Source: Entoloma clypeatum (taxonomy: Eukaryota > Basidiomycota > Agaricomycetes > Agaricales > Entolomataceae). Taken from it: a DNA stretch of 64,000 bases. Location: NCBI GenBank assembly GCA_963565915.1, contig OY751495.1, forward strand, positions 124,001 to 188,000, given 5' to 3'. The position numbers were made by a program, and so were the translations under genes. Positions 9,745 through 21,636 of the stretch are shown piece by piece. The notes beneath the pieces are model-generated. The model was not told where the DNA came from and searched no databases. It worked only from the letters and a program-made list of their open reading frames with translations. How positions within the stretch are numbered: the first letter of the stretch is position 1; every line of letters starts with the position of its first letter.

Positions 9745-11940
9745 CTGGCGGCGTCGCCCTGCTTCCTGTTGTCGCTGTTGTCATTTCTTATCCAACCATC
9801 CTGCCTGCCACGCGTCGTCGTCGTGTGTTCTCCCCACGTGTTGTTGGGAGTGGTGAGTCGGCCTTGTGGTCGGCGAGCATCGTTACCTTCCTTCCGGCCT
9901 CATGTCGCTTGGTGTCCTGAATGTGTTCCCATCTAGTTGTCGACATGTGTCGTTGGGCGTGGTACATTGCATTTGGCGTTGAGGGCAGTTCATGGTCTTG
10001 ATTCGGCGTTAGGTGTGGTGGGCTTCGGCGGTGGCGAGGTGTTGGGAGAGGAGAGGGAAGAGGGGAGGGGGAAGCAGGGAGAGGGAGAGGGAGAGAAAGA
10101 GGCCACATCAACCCTTGGCTGTGGTCTGCCAAACAAACAAACAAACATCAGCAATGGACTTGTCCATTTTTTTTGACAAGTCCTGTATTTGTTTGTGTGT
10201 CATCGGCAAACCCCGTGGGTTTATCAACCACTACGTAACACTTGATCTTCCTTCTTCCCTCTCCCATGCCCCGCTTCCGCTTCAAAGCTGACTCAAGACC
10301 ACGACTCAGCACAGCATGCCCAACGATGCACGCAGAATGCACCAAATACAACAAAGACCGAGGCCATGGGAAACACGACAGGCAGAAGAGACAGCGATGA
10401 AGACCACAGGCAAGCAACGGACAGGACGAACCACAACAGCATCAGCGACGTCAGGCCGGGAACGACAGGCGACAGGTGAGGTGGGAAACGGCGATGGGCC
10501 AGCACCACATGAGGAACATGGACGGTAAGCCCCAATCCACCCAACATCTGGTCTCCACTGACAGAACGACCAAGCAGCAGGTGGACAAGGGCCATGGACA
10601 AGCGACTGACAGGACAGGCGGGGTAGAAAACCACGACATCAGCGACGGCGGGAAGGAAACGACAGGTGGGGCTGACAATTGACGACAGGCCAGTAGCCTT
10701 GAGGAACATGGACGGTAAGCCCCAACTGCCCAACCTCTGGTCTCCACTGACGGAACAACCTGACAGCAGGCAGACAGACGAGTAACGAACAAGCGACGAA
10801 CAGGCCAGTGACGACAACACACGGACCAACCCACAACGGCCCAATGCCCCCAAGCCATGCACCACATCAAGGCGGTGACGACAACGACGATGACGAGCGG
10901 GACGCATGGGAAACGATGAGCGACAGGGACAAAAAAAAAGATGCGGGACCACAGCAAAGACAGTGGGCGCGCAAAGAGCACAAGACTAGGCTATAAACAG
11001 GCTGACAGCGGTAACAAATGACAGACCAGCAACGAGAAGGAGACAGCGGAAGGCGGCAATGAGGTGGTGTGGGGATTCGGCGCATGCCGAAGGCCTCCAC
11101 GGCCATTTCCTGTGAGTCGCTCGCTCCTGCACCCCCCCTTGTCTCTCACCACTGCCCTGCCATGGGGAACATGTAACAGCTTTTCGAGGATTCCATGAGT
11201 GACTGTAGCTACTGGGGGAGAGTTTTTGGCTGAGAGAATCATGACCATGGTTGTGATGATACTCGGGGTGACTCGGAATTACCATTGATTTGAATCAGTA
11301 CTATAGCTCAACACTGAAATGTCATCCCTAGACCCCCAGATTGCTGATGTAGACACCAAGTTTGACTCGGTGATGCTTCTCTTTGACTGTGAACCACAAT
11401 GTTAACATTGTGTTGCATGCGTCTTTCAAATTCATTGCAACATTATTACAGACCGTACAAAAGGTGAGCGATCTCCACAAATCATTTTCATTACTTACCC
11501 TAACTCACCTTCACAATGCTAGTCTTGCCTTCACAGAATAGAATGATGTTCAACTCAGAGAGTTGTATTCTTTAGTGTGGAGGAGTGGGGGTCATGAGCC
11601 TGTTCCAGTATGATTGCGAACCTCAAATCACCATAAATATGAAACAGAACATGAAAGAATGGAATCTTGGAAGGAGATATTGGAAAGACATAATCATCAT
11701 CAAATAGATATACTGAACCCCTGAGTGCCACACAGCATACCAATCAAAGTAAAATGAGACCTCGTCCAATGTCTTTGCGATAGACTTAGCAATACTTTAG
11801 TTCTGAGCAGGAGGCCCTTAATGGACTTAATCAGAGAATGAAGAAAAGCAATATATTTTGGGCATAAGCCCGCAGTGAGTGTATACAAAGAAAATATAAG
11901 GACATATAGCCCGTGACATGTGCAAATAAAATAAAAGAAG
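9745..11940. other. Gene-poor stretch with local repeats
   Basis: I see no protein I can support here. 9745-10300 is GC-rich and of low complexity, with a CAAA run near 10132-10146. A small hairpin lies at 10156-10184, with arms GGACTTGTC and GACAAGTCC around a T-rich loop. 10439-10820 holds the tandem duplication listed separately. 11100-11940 has no recognisable content. Confidence 0.5.
10439..10820. repeat. Imperfect tandem duplication, about 190-bp unit
   Basis: Blocks such as TGAGGAACATGGACGGTAAG recur at 10510 and 10700, and CATCAGCGACG recurs about 196 bases apart. The minus strand is open for some 219 codons across this region, but the reading is cysteine-, serine- and valine-rich and only mirrors the duplication, so I do not call it a gene. 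Confidence 0.6.
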
Positions 11941-11951
11941 GCCCGCAGTAC

Positions 11952-12650
11952 CTAGGCGGCATCATGAGATGACCCCTGAATGAACAGATCCTTTGCAACT
12001 TCATCGGCATCTTCCTCCAATGGAGAGTCCTCATCAGAAGCTGAGTCCAATTCCTGGACAGGCGCAACCTTTTTGATGAAGATGGGGTGCTCGTGGGAGG
12101 ACTGTTGACCAGCGGGAGGATCGAATTGAGCGAGGCCGAAGACTTTGAAGAGCTCCTGGTGAGCCGCCTCATCAGCTACCAGGCCCTGAGAAAAGTTGCC
12201 CTTGTGACAGTAGAGCTGGGCCATTTGGTGAAGGAAGTGGATAATGGACCTTTCGTGATGAGCGGCGATGGCTGACAAGGCTTCTGAGAGGTGGAAGTGG
12301 AGAGCAGTTGAGGCATGGATATATCATATCGACAAGGGTCTTGCGGATGGCTGGAAATAAATTAAATTGTCAGTGGCTAGTAAAAGAAAGGAGATGGTAG
12401 GATGCACCAGTGGTACTCAATTGACCAAAGGCATGGGCCATGGTTCTGCATGTTCACCACTCACCTCAAAAGAGCACCCTACCCGGCTGCCGCTCTGGCA
12501 GTTGGAGCACTTCTTGCTCCAACCTTGGAAATGGCAGTGAGCTGCACTTGGTCCACCAGCACAGACAAGGCAGGGAAGGCTGGGCTGATAAAAGGCATAG
12601 TTAGCTATAGAAGAAGTCAGGAAGAGTAGAAAACATACCACTACAGGCAA
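11952..12650 (-). pseudogene. Possible two-exon gene relic with a cysteine cluster
   Basis: On the minus strand an upstream exon (about 12633-12465) reads CLVCAGG, then CHFQGWSKKCSNCQSGSR and GCSFE, a compact cysteine cluster of possible zinc-binding type. A good donor (GAG, then GTGAGT at 12464) and acceptor (TTATTTCCAG ending at 12351) define a 114-bp intron. The downstream exon, in the same phase, reads LSEALSAIAAHHERSIIHF to an acidic tail and stops at 11952. One in-frame TGA (12324-12326) breaks it. Similar cysteine-cluster hypothetical proteins are common in agaricomycetes, but I cannot name a function. Exon limits upstream are not resolved. Confidence 0.4.
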
Positions 12651-14245
12651 TGCAGTGTGGAGCTGAATGCCCCAACCTTTATGGGAATTGGAAGTCTTGC
12701 GAGGCTACTGAGGAGAAAGTTATCTGTCAAGATCCATTAGCATGGAGTTAGGTCACAAGAATGGCAAACATTTGATATTACTTGGTATAGGCGAACATGA
12801 GGCCAGTGGGGGCCAAGTGCGGACTTTGTGTGTCCACAGTGCAGCGTGCCAAGTGGGGCTGTCTCGCGAGAACACATTTTGGGGTGGAACTGGAATATAT
12901 GGAAAGCGGTGCTAGAGTGGACTGGTCATATTGCTGTCGCTAGATAGGATTGACTGGGACAGTCAGGATTTAGTGTGGGGAGATGATAAGGCCCCAATGC
13001 GTCTAGGCCTAAAATCTGCGCATTTTGCACCCTTTCACACTCTCTCTAAGGGATATAGAGAGTCCTAGATGAGCTCCGATTCTGAGGACTTAGTGGCGAT
13101 GTTAGAGAGAGACTTTTATAGTTAGCAACCATGACAATGTAGGACATAGTGCTGGTCACCACTATGGGCTTAGCTATGATACTCAAGAGCCATGGGATCA
13201 TCTCGCAAGATAGATAAGACTATTGAGCGCCTCTTGCAACGAAATGTGAAACAAGGAGATGGGTTATATTGGAGTTATTGATGATACTAGCACTGTCTAC
13301 TATACATTGGGGCTTGACCGGAGACATTCTCATGAGAGGTTTGGTCAATGTGTGCCTCGCTTCACATCCAAATCATCCATATCGAAATGACATCGGATGA
13401 TACAGACCAAGATCGGGTTTGATACATCACAATCACCATGACCTTATGGCGAGCATTGATAGAGATCGAATCTGATGGGTGGCTTACTGAGGCGACCCTT
13501 AATTGATGCAGCTGATACCTCATGGTAACTTGTCGGCATTGTCCCGGGCGCATTGCAAAACCAAGATATTGAAATCCTGGTCTTTCAGTGCGGCAGGGGT
13601 TCAGATATGGAAAAGGGGCATACCTGTGGTGTTGTCTACCACATGGGCACATTGAAACAGCTTTAGCAAAGGTCACTTGACTGGATACCATTTATCGATA
13701 CCACATGCAACCTTTTTTCTATATTTATTGCTGCTCATGTATAAAATCTCATAGTTTTGTTGTAGATAGGTTAGGTTAGATTGTGCCCCAGAATTGATAG
13801 CATTTGTCTTGTGCATCTGTTGCCATTTGCGAGTATTATTGAAGCCTCAAGATCATTTGGTTTGCATCGGAAGTCAGTCGCAATTGTGCCTTTGTGTGTT
13901 CGAGAACTTGTCAATCATCAAAATCGTGTTATCTATCAGTCATATTGGTCATTGTCGTGTTTGTATTTGGTCAAGATTGTGTTTGCAAAGTCTTGTTGGT
14001 TCAGAAATCACAAACCTCGGTTCATTATCTATTGAGAACTATCTCTAAGTCTTGTTCAAGACTTATTGAGCCATTGCTAAAGGGGTCATTCAATTGTTGT
14101 TTGGAAGAGTCGCATCCTGAGTGATCCCACTCATCACCCCGAACTATATCAATTGAGAAGTACACATTGCAAGACTTGTTCAGTCTTCGTTGTTGTATTT
14201 GGTGTTTGTGTTTGTGATAGAGATATCTCATCCCCAGACTTCTAT
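12651..14245. other. No feature recognised
   Basis: Both strands were read. Short open stretches exist (for example 13362-13691 minus and 13781-14124 plus), but none shows a motif, and overlapping frames are open equally, as expected of AT-rich non-coding DNA. Confidence 0.5.
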
Positions 14246-14390
14246 GCATTATGCTAACCAGTACAAAGATACATGGAATTTAGCTGGGTAGTGTAAGAAT
14301 GGATGCAGCGACAGAAATATGGGCGAAAGCCCAAGGGGCTTTCCCGCCCGGCAGAAGACCTATTCTTGGGAGGAAACAAGATGAGCTGCG
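14246..14390 (-). repeat. Split direct repeat B2
   Basis: This 145-bp sequence starts GCATTATGCTAACCAGTAC on the plus strand and is repeated at 14688-14832 with a handful of changes. Confidence 0.85.
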
Positions 14391-14687
14391 AGGGCGGGTG
14401 GCAGACCCGCACATTGATGGGGCTCTTGGTTTCAAACCCAGAGGCTAGGCGATCTTGACTGCACGGGCAAGGAGCAGGGGAGCTTGGTGCACTGGCAGTG
14501 GCAGGCAGCAAGTGACAAGAGCGAGAGGTGGGTGGGTGAAAATGAAAGTGCCAGCCGGGCACAATGAGCAGATGCCAGTCACAGTGAGAGGAAGAGGCAA
14601 TGATGCCACATGACTGGCACCGCTTATGCATAGACTACGTCCTACATCTCTGCTTGTGCCTCGCTGCGTCTATGGACAACAATCTAA
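14391..14687 (-). repeat. A2-like segment between the B repeats
   Basis: The minus strand from 14687 (TTGTTGTCCATAGACGCAG) matches the plus strand from about 23645 for roughly 150 bases. It is therefore the copy of the element's 5' end expected between the two B repeats. Confidence 0.7.
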
Positions 14688-14832
14688 GCATTATGCTAAC
14701 CAGTACAAAGATACATGGAATTTAGCTGGGTAGTGTAAGAATGGATGCAGCAACAGAAATATGGGCGAAAGCCCAAGGGGCTTTCTGGCCTGGCAGAAGA
14801 CCTATTCTGGGGAGGAAACAAGATGAGCTGCG
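14688..14832 (-). repeat. Split direct repeat B1
   Basis: Partner of 14246-14390, located 111 bases downstream of the recombinase stop in the minus direction. Confidence 0.85.
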
Positions 14833-14943
14833 ATTCCCTGACTTTAGGAGCTCTGCGATGCGTCGAGGGCATCTTGGACACCCCAGAATTAGGAGTGGAG
14901 AGACTACTCACAGTATTTTGATTTGCAAAATGTGGGGTCAGCA

Positions 14944-16026
14944 TCAGAGGCGTGGCATGGTGAGTCGTAGTATTTGGTTGTGAAGTTCGGGATGATCTTG
15001 CATATAAGGGGTGAGAATCTGGGCATGGAACGTAAGGTAGACCGAGAAGGCATCACTTTCCCAGCGGCCTTTGACTTTCATAACATCAAAAGGGACCCCA
15101 CAAAGTAGGTATTCAAGTGTGGCGCCAATGCGAATGCCATGGCCATGGAGGGGATCGAGATCAGCAGCCAGGGCTGCAGCCTTCATGACCTTGATGAATT
15201 CAGGTTTGGTGAGGGGATGGTATGTGCTCTTCCCATGTCGGTAAGAGAAGAGGTGTTTATGGTCGGGAGGGTTGTTTACTTTGAAATGATTATTGAGAGT
15301 GGCTTCAGGATCTGTATCACCAGATTGACTTGACCATGAGACATCCTCGCCAGCAGTGGTGGAGGCCTTGGTCCAGGGAAGGTGGAAGATGGTAGAATTG
15401 AAACTGTTGCGGTCAGTTTTGATTTGAACATCTGAGCGCTTGATGTGGGTGTCTTTGTTGAAGCTGATGAGGTTTGGTACAGTGAATTCACCGAGGCGTG
15501 CAGCAGCATAGAAGGTAGTGGTGAGGCATGCATATACAGCAGCGTGGAGAGGGTGTAAAAGGTCCAGTTTGGCCCGGATGGCAAGCATGAACACTATAGT
15601 GCATGGTGCTCGCTTCTTGCGTTTCGATGTTTTAGGTGTAGATTTGGCAGCCACCTCAAGCAAAGTCTGTACCTCAGCATTGGTCGTGTGCGACGGAACC
15701 CCATGTAGGATGTGCCAAGCATGTACTCCACATACATAGTTTGAAATCGTATCACCTGCATATCCACCAGCTAGAGTCGCGATGAAACTCTGAATAAGGA
15801 GCAGGGGAGCAGGGGCATGTTGCTCCTCAGGGATTTGTCGGTCGTCACAGAAGACATGATATATGAGAAGGCTCGAACTGTAGCTAGAAAGGGTTGAGTC
15901 TTGCCACACGCGGGACATTACTTCTTTGATTCGGTCGATATCAGTTTGCATGATGGGAATAGGGTTGCCCTCGGTGTTGACATTCCGGCGACTCTGGATT
16001 GGGCACCAGAGTCTGAGTCTCTCCAT
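14944..16026 (-). CDS. Tyrosine recombinase (Ngaro/DIRS type), 360 residues
   Basis: The enzyme cuts and rejoins DNA through a covalent phosphotyrosine and would integrate a circular cDNA. Catalytic residues are visible in order: R177 in AARLGEF, H296 and R299 in GHGIRIG, the GRW at 320-322, and Y330 in FSVYL. A lysine-rich patch (SKRKKRA) sits near residue 137. The ATG at 16026 gives one uninterrupted frame, so unlike most genes here the catalytic domain looks intact. The first 25 residues may come from a shifted frame, and a true N-terminus may lie beyond 16099, where the gypsy insertion cuts the element. Confidence 0.8.
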   Translation of the reverse strand: MERLRLWCPIQSRRNVNTEGNPIPIMQTDIDRIKEVMSRVWQDSTLSSYSSSLLIYHVFCDDRQIPEEQHAPAPLLLIQSFIATLAGGYAGDTISNYVCGVHAWHILHGVPSHTTNAEVQTLLEVAAKSTPKTSKRKKRAPCTIVFMLAIRAKLDLLHPLHAAVYACLTTTFYAAARLGEFTVPNLISFNKDTHIKRSDVQIKTDRNSFNSTIFHLPWTKASTTAGEDVSWSSQSGDTDPEATLNNHFKVNNPPDHKHLFSYRHGKSTYHPLTKPEFIKVMKAAALAADLDPLHGHGIRIGATLEYLLCGVPFDVMKVKGRWESDAFSVYLTFHAQILTPYMQDHPELHNQILRLTMPRL

Positions 16027-16099
16027 TGCGGGAATGTGGGTGTGGAGGGGAGATTTGATGAGAGTGAGCTGCCTTGGATATAGTTGAGGACAAGCAAGG

Positions 16100-16486
16100 T
16101 GTTATGGACTTACCGGTTTGTATGTTACGCACTTTTCCCTTGCATTGTACCTTCGTCATTTCTTTGACTCATCGGACCGCTTATTCATTTAGCTTTACTC
16201 TACCATTCTCCTTTAGTATACTTCGCTCCCGTGCTGACTCGCACTCCGCAGTAGGGATTACTCAGTCCGCAGTCGTCTGACTCACTTCGCACTGCCTTCC
16301 GCAGTTACTGACTCATCCGCACTGCCTTCCGCAGCTACTGACTCACTCGCTACCGCTCGTAGCCAGTACTATATAAACCCCATGTACCATAGCTACATTC
16401 CTTAGATTTAGCAATCACTTTGCTCTTCGCCTTTCCACTTCCTGCATACTCTGCCCAAACCTTGGAACGGTTTCTTAAGCATAACA
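16100..16486 (+). repeat. Family C copy 2 5' LTR (divergent U3)
   Basis: It starts TGTTATGGACTTACCGG, unlike the TGTTACGGACTCTACGG form of the other family C LTRs. TATATAAA lies at 16370-16377, the self-primer AGATTTAGCAA at 16404-16414, and the matching primer site at 16489-16499. Confidence 0.9.
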
Positions 16487-16549
16487 AGTTGCTAAATCTC
16501 GTTAGGTTCGCCCAGAGCGAAGAGAGCAACTACCAGACGAGTCAAGACG

Positions 16550-17854
16550 TCGCGCTTCTTTGAAGACTTCACCAGTAACCCATTCAGCATGCCAGAAGCC
16601 CGACAGGAGGAGCTAAGTCCTCGAGACAGTATCAATTTTATGCTTATCCAGCAGTACATCGAATCGGAGATCCGTCACATCCTACAGCAGGTGCTTGACG
16701 AAGAACTAGACAACGATGAGCATCGCCCCCATGGCGAGATAGCAGAGAGCATCCATCTTGCTTGGCAACACCAGATTGCGCGTTACAACGCCCGACAGAA
16801 CGAACTCGAAAGCTTTCGCATTCAAGAAGGACCTCAGACAGGTCGGATCACAGAGATCAGAGAGTTTATCGGTGTCACAGATATCGAACAGACGCCTAGA
16901 ACAGGGACTCATTTTCAATCCTTACATGTATCCCGAACCCCATCTTCATCCCAACAACCCGACTCCTCTTCTCCTCCGCAGACTCTAAACATGGCAGAAG
17001 CTCCGGCTGTACAAACAATGGATACATCCAAGATCATCAAGGATCCCAGGATGATCAAGGACAGATACACTTTTGACAAGTGGTGGAAAGCCACCAAACT
17101 ATACATCAGGTTCCAAAAGAGCCTCACAGATGATCAGAAGATTCTTGCAGTACTATCCCGCATGATGGAAGGGTCCGGCAGACACTGGGCCAGTAACAAG
17201 TTAGACGCTCTTACCGCTGACAACGAGAACATCACCTGGCTAGGTTTTTCCGATGATATCACCACACGATTCTCCATCGCCAACAAGTCCGTCGCTGCCA
17301 AAGCGAGACTCAAAGTCCTGAAACAAGAGAAACGCACTGTTGATGAGTTCTTGGATGAATTTGAAGAACTCTTGGGACTGTCAAACCTTGGCGAAGAAAC
17401 TGGGAAATACATCCTAGAGAAAAACGTCAACCACAGAATCTCTGAACAAGTGGCTAGTGATGGCAAGACGTACACCGATTATGCAAAAGAGATCTGAAAC
17501 AAAGGACGACAGATGGAAGGACATGCACTGGTCATCCGAGGTGGCGGCGACATGTGCACCGGATCGGGTACCACTTATGGTGGTCAGGGCAAGGCCATGG
17601 AGATCGACAAAGCAGGAGTAGCCTGTTGCTACAACTGTCAATGCTTTGGTCATCTGGCTAAAGACTGTAGCGCTCCAAAGAAGAAAGATGGTCGCAAGTG
17701 TTTCAACTGTGACCAAGGCCATATTGCACGCAACTGCCGCAAGCCAAAGAAGAACTCCGGAAGGGTTAGGAAGGTGTCCAAAGAAGATGCCGAGAATGAT
17801 GAAACCACAATCTTAGAAGCCGACGAGAAGGATTTTCCCGAAGGGTCCGATTAA
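16550..17854 (+). pseudogene. Family C copy 2 gag
   Basis: The start codon used in copies 1 and 3 is ACG here (near 16548), so the first ATG is at 16589. A shortened linker puts the N-terminal block and the capsid block in one frame of 302 codons. That frame ends at TGA 17495-17497, where copies 1 and 3 have CGA. After the stop the zinc region follows. The first knuckle is CYNCQCFGHLAKDC (spacing 2-4-4). The second is CFNCDQGHIARNC, one residue short of the standard spacing because three bases are missing relative to copy 3. Confidence 0.82.
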
Positions 17855-17865
17855 ACGACGCTAAG

Positions 17866-18666
17866 TTGCGACCCTTATCTATTAAACGGACTTGCTTGCC
17901 TTGTATGACTGCAGACCATAGAACCTATGTCATCCCTGCCAAGCGAGCTGCTGCGTCGACTAAGATTGTGAAGGAAGATAAACCTCCGAAAAGACGAGAA
18001 ATCAGGCTGTTAGCTCAGCTCAGGACACGACGAGGACCAAAGGTTATCCAACCTGAGGTTGACAGCGGATGTGAACGCACATGCATCCATCCCAGAATAG
18101 TACGCAAACAGAACCTCCCCACGTGAGGAATACCGCCCATAGCAATTCTAAATGCGGATGGATCGCCAAATCGACAACAGAAAGCGAGCCAACTTGCCGA
18201 AGTTAAACTGGATTTGGGAGCACATCAGGAAACCATGGAAGCAATGGTACTGGACATCGGGAGAACGGACATGCTCTTGGGACATGACTGGTTGGTACAC
18301 CACAACCCCACAATCAATTGGACAACCGGCGCGGTGACGTTTAACCGATGCCCAACAACATGTCGAACCAAACACTCAGATTTCAGGGTTAACCTTAATG
18401 GTCACAAACACCGGGTTCGCATGGTTGAGGTGCGCGACAAAGATGCACCCAAAAAGTCGGATCAGAAATGGAAGCCTGGAGACCCTATTTTGGAAGCTGT
18501 CACTCCCACACCACCTCCTACAAACAAACGACCCTCATATGTTGAATGATTTGCTCATCTTTTCGAAAAAGAGAACTTTGACAAGATCCCAAAGGAGAGG
18601 GAATGGGACCATGGTATCGAACTTACACCGGACGCACCAAAGGAACTAGGGGGAAATACATATCCT
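17866..18666 (+). pseudogene. Family C copy 2 protease and linker
   Basis: It contains EVDSGCERTCIH as protease active-site segment and GHDWLVHHNPTINW downstream. There are stops at 18124-18126 (shared with both other copies) and 18547-18549 (CGA in copy 3). The segment before RT changes frame more than once. Confidence 0.7.
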
Positions 18667-19907
18667 ATGACACAAAAGGAACAAGAGGAATTGGACACAT
18701 TCATTGACGAGGGCCTAGCAACAGGAAAGATCCGTCCGTCCAAATCCCCTTATGCCTCCCCTTGCTTCTTCATCAACAAAAAGGATGGCTCCAAACGATT
18801 GGTACAAGATTACCGCATGGTCAATAAATTCACGGTCAAAGACAAGTTCCCACTCCCACGAATATCCGATCTCCTGGATGTACTGAAAGATGCGGTCTAC
18901 TTCAATAAAATGGACATCATGTGGGGCTATAACAACGTCCGGATTAAGGAGGGCGATGAATGGAAAGCTGCCTTCCTCACCAGTCGAGGATTGTTCGAAC
19001 CATTGGTCATGTTTTTCGGTCTTTGCAACTCCCGGGAACGTTCTCTCAAATGATGGCTAGTCTATTCCGGGACCAGATCCGCCGACGTATCTGCGTGATC
19101 TACATGGATGACATCGTGGTTATCGGTAAAACCAAGGAAGAACTCGCGCGAAACACTGAAGAAATCCTACAGATCCTATCGGACAATGATTTGTTCCTAA
19201 AGGAGAAGAAGTGTTTATGGGAAGTAATGAAATGTCCTATATTGGGATATGTGGTTGGTGAGGGACATGTTGAGATGGAAACTGAGAAGGTGGATACAAT
19301 TCGAAACTGGCGAGCACCCACATCAAAAAAGGAAGTTCAGAAGTTCCTTGGATTTGCTAACTTCTATCGACGATTTATTGAAGGGTACTCAAACATCACA
19401 AAGCCTCTCACCGCGCTCACAGGCGGTATGGCATTTACTTGGGGACCAACAGAGCAGAAAGCCTTTGAAGGTCTCATACGGGCAATTACATCAGCACCGG
19501 TCTTGGCATTACCAAAACCAGAGGGACAGTTCAGGGTTGAAACCGATGCATCGGGCTATGCAATTGGAGCAGTACTCTCTCAGAAGCAAGGCGACAAATG
19601 GCACCCCATCGTGTTCTTGTCGCAGACCATGTCCGCGGCCGAACAGAATTACGAGATATATGACAAGGACCTCCTGGCGGTCATGGAAGCATTAAAAGAT
19701 TGGAGACACTATCTGCTCAAAGCCAGGGAATGTTTTGAAATCTTGACCGATCACAAGAACCTGGAATACTTCCGTCGTCCTCAGGACCTGAATCAACGAC
19801 AGCGACACTGGAAAATGAAGTTACAAGACTATGACTTTAAAATTATGGCATGTACCCAGCAAGACCAATGCGAAAGCGGACATCCTGTTGCGCTTACCCT
19901 GGTATGA
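18667..19907 (+). pseudogene. Family C copy 2 reverse transcriptase - RNase H
   Basis: It is colinear with 5806-6975. One C is missing in a CCCC run near 19031 relative to copy 1, so the RT is split over two frames (18667-19053 and 18960-19907). The catalytic box reads VIYMDDIVVIG. RNase H keeps VETDASGYAIG and the HKNLEYF block, and CGA at 19797-19799 is still intact. A further one-base change near 19850 shifts the frame before the zinc domain of integrase. Confidence 0.88.
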
Positions 19908-19909
19908 AG

Positions 19910-21504
19910 CGGAACTCGAACCACAAGACAGTGACCAAATGCTCAAGGAGGGACTATTCTTGAAACGGTTGGAATCAGAAGATGTGGTACAAATGGAGAT
20001 GTTCACGGAGGAACAATTCTTTGAAGGGGGTGAAACATCTGATTCCATCAAAATTGGAAACATCACAACCATCGAAAATCTGTGGATCACCTGCATCAAG
20101 GGTTCAAATCACATGGAGACAGAAGTAGCCCAGGGTCTAAAGAAGAATCCTCATTGGTATCAACAGGAAAACGGCATCACATATGCAGGCGAACGAGTCT
20201 ATGTTCCATCAGACCCACAACTGCATCAAGAACTGATGTTCGAATCACACGATGCACCAGTGGCTGGACATCCAGGACAATATCGGACACATGAACTCCT
20301 CACTCGTACCTACTGGTGGCCTACTATCCTGCATGACATGAAGAAGTACGTAAAGGGTTGTGACACCTGTCAACGCAACAAGATCAACAGACAGAAATGA
20401 CACGCTCCGCTACATCCCCATACAGCACCAAGTCATCCATGGGAGGACATAGGGATTGACGTTGTGGGACCAATACCAGAGTCCGATGAAAAGAATGTGA
20501 TTCTGGTCATCACAGATAGACATTCAAAGATGCTCCATCTCATTCCGACAACCGTGGAATTATCAGCTGAAGGATTAGCCAAGATCTATCGGGATCAGAT
20601 ATGGAAGCTTCACAGGATCCCCAAGAAGATCATCAGCGATAGGGGACCGCAGTTTGCTGCGAAGTTTATGGAGATACTCTGCCTCATGCTAGGGATCAAA
20701 AGGAACATGCCCACCGCATACCACCCACAGACTGATGGACAGGCCGAGCGATCACATCAGGAAACGGAAGTGTTCTTAGGGAACTTTGTCAACCATCTAC
20801 AGGATGATTGGGCTGAGTGGATCGCAATCGCAGAGTTCCAGTACAATGACAAAGAACATCAGGCCATGAAGCACACCCCATTCTACCTCAACTACGGTTT
20901 ACATCCTTGGAAGGGAGAACTCGTGTTAGAAGATACCAACCCGGCTGCCAACAACTTCTTGAAAAAACTCAAACAGGCACGAGAAGAAGCCAATGCAGCA
21001 CTGAAACAAGCATAGGATCAGATGAAGAAGACAGTTGATACACGGCGAAGTCCGTCTCAGAACTACCGCATCGGGGACAAGGTGTGGCTGGAAGGGACTA
21101 ACATCAGGACTGATCGACCCTCAAAGAAACTTGATGCACTCCGACATGGTCCATTCAAAGTCCTAGAGAAGAAAGGAGCTAGCACATATCTTCTTGATCT
21201 TCCGAAGACTTGGAAGATGATTCACCCTGTGTTCAACGAGACCCTGTTGTCACCATATGAAACTCCGAAGTACGCCATCCAGAAAAAGAAACCAGCCCCT
21301 GATCCGATCATCGTCGAAGGACGAGAAGGGTACCATGTGTCTACGATCCTAGACTCTCGAAAGTTCTGTGGAAAGATCCAGTACCTCGTCCAGTGGGAAG
21401 GATATGGCCCAGAAGAGAACACATGGGAACCTCGAGCTAATGTTCAGAACGCTCAGGATTTGATCTGTGATTTCCATCGGCAGAACCCGTCTTGCCCACG
21501 ATAA
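19910..21504 (+). pseudogene. Family C copy 2 integrase and chromodomain
   Basis: The zinc part (HDAPVAGHPGQYRTH, CDTCQRNK) is followed by TGA 20398-20400, the stop shared with copy 1. The core keeps ITDRHSKM, SDRGPQFAAKF and the AERSHQETE segment. TAG at 21013-21015 replaces the CAG of copy 1. The chromodomain (GKIQYLVQWEGYGPEENTW) is intact, ending at the TAA of 21504. Confidence 0.87.
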
Positions 21505-21636
21505 AAGACATTTTTCGAAAGCCACAACAGTACCGACCTCATCAGTCAACCACACACCGAGTTCCCTGCTCTAGTCTTTTCCCTGCCCAATATAGCCACG
21601 CTATTCTCCTTTTATCTCTCAACCATCCTCACCGCC

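Larger units (their letters stand above)
14246..16099 (-). mobile_element. Ngaro/DIRS-like tyrosine-recombinase retroelement, 3' end
   Basis: Reading on the minus strand: a tyrosine recombinase gene, then a 145-bp repeat (14832-14688), a unique block (14687-14391), and the 145-bp repeat again (14390-14246). The unique block begins with sequence that also opens the plus-strand gag-like segment near 23640. That is the A1-ORFs-B1-A2-B2 layout of split direct repeats in PAT/Ngaro elements, which have no LTRs and use a recombinase instead of a DDE integrase. The 5' side is cut at 16099/16100 by family C copy 2. Confidence 0.7.

Noticed and set aside
10156..10184. Hairpin as terminator or regulatory RNA
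   Set aside because: A nine-base stem with a T-rich loop has no gene upstream and this is not a bacterial genome; it may be chance.
10293..10981. Long minus-strand open frames (up to 219 codons)
   Set aside because: They mirror the 190-bp tandem duplication, two overlapping frames are open at once, and the composition (cysteine, serine, valine) looks like translated repeat DNA.
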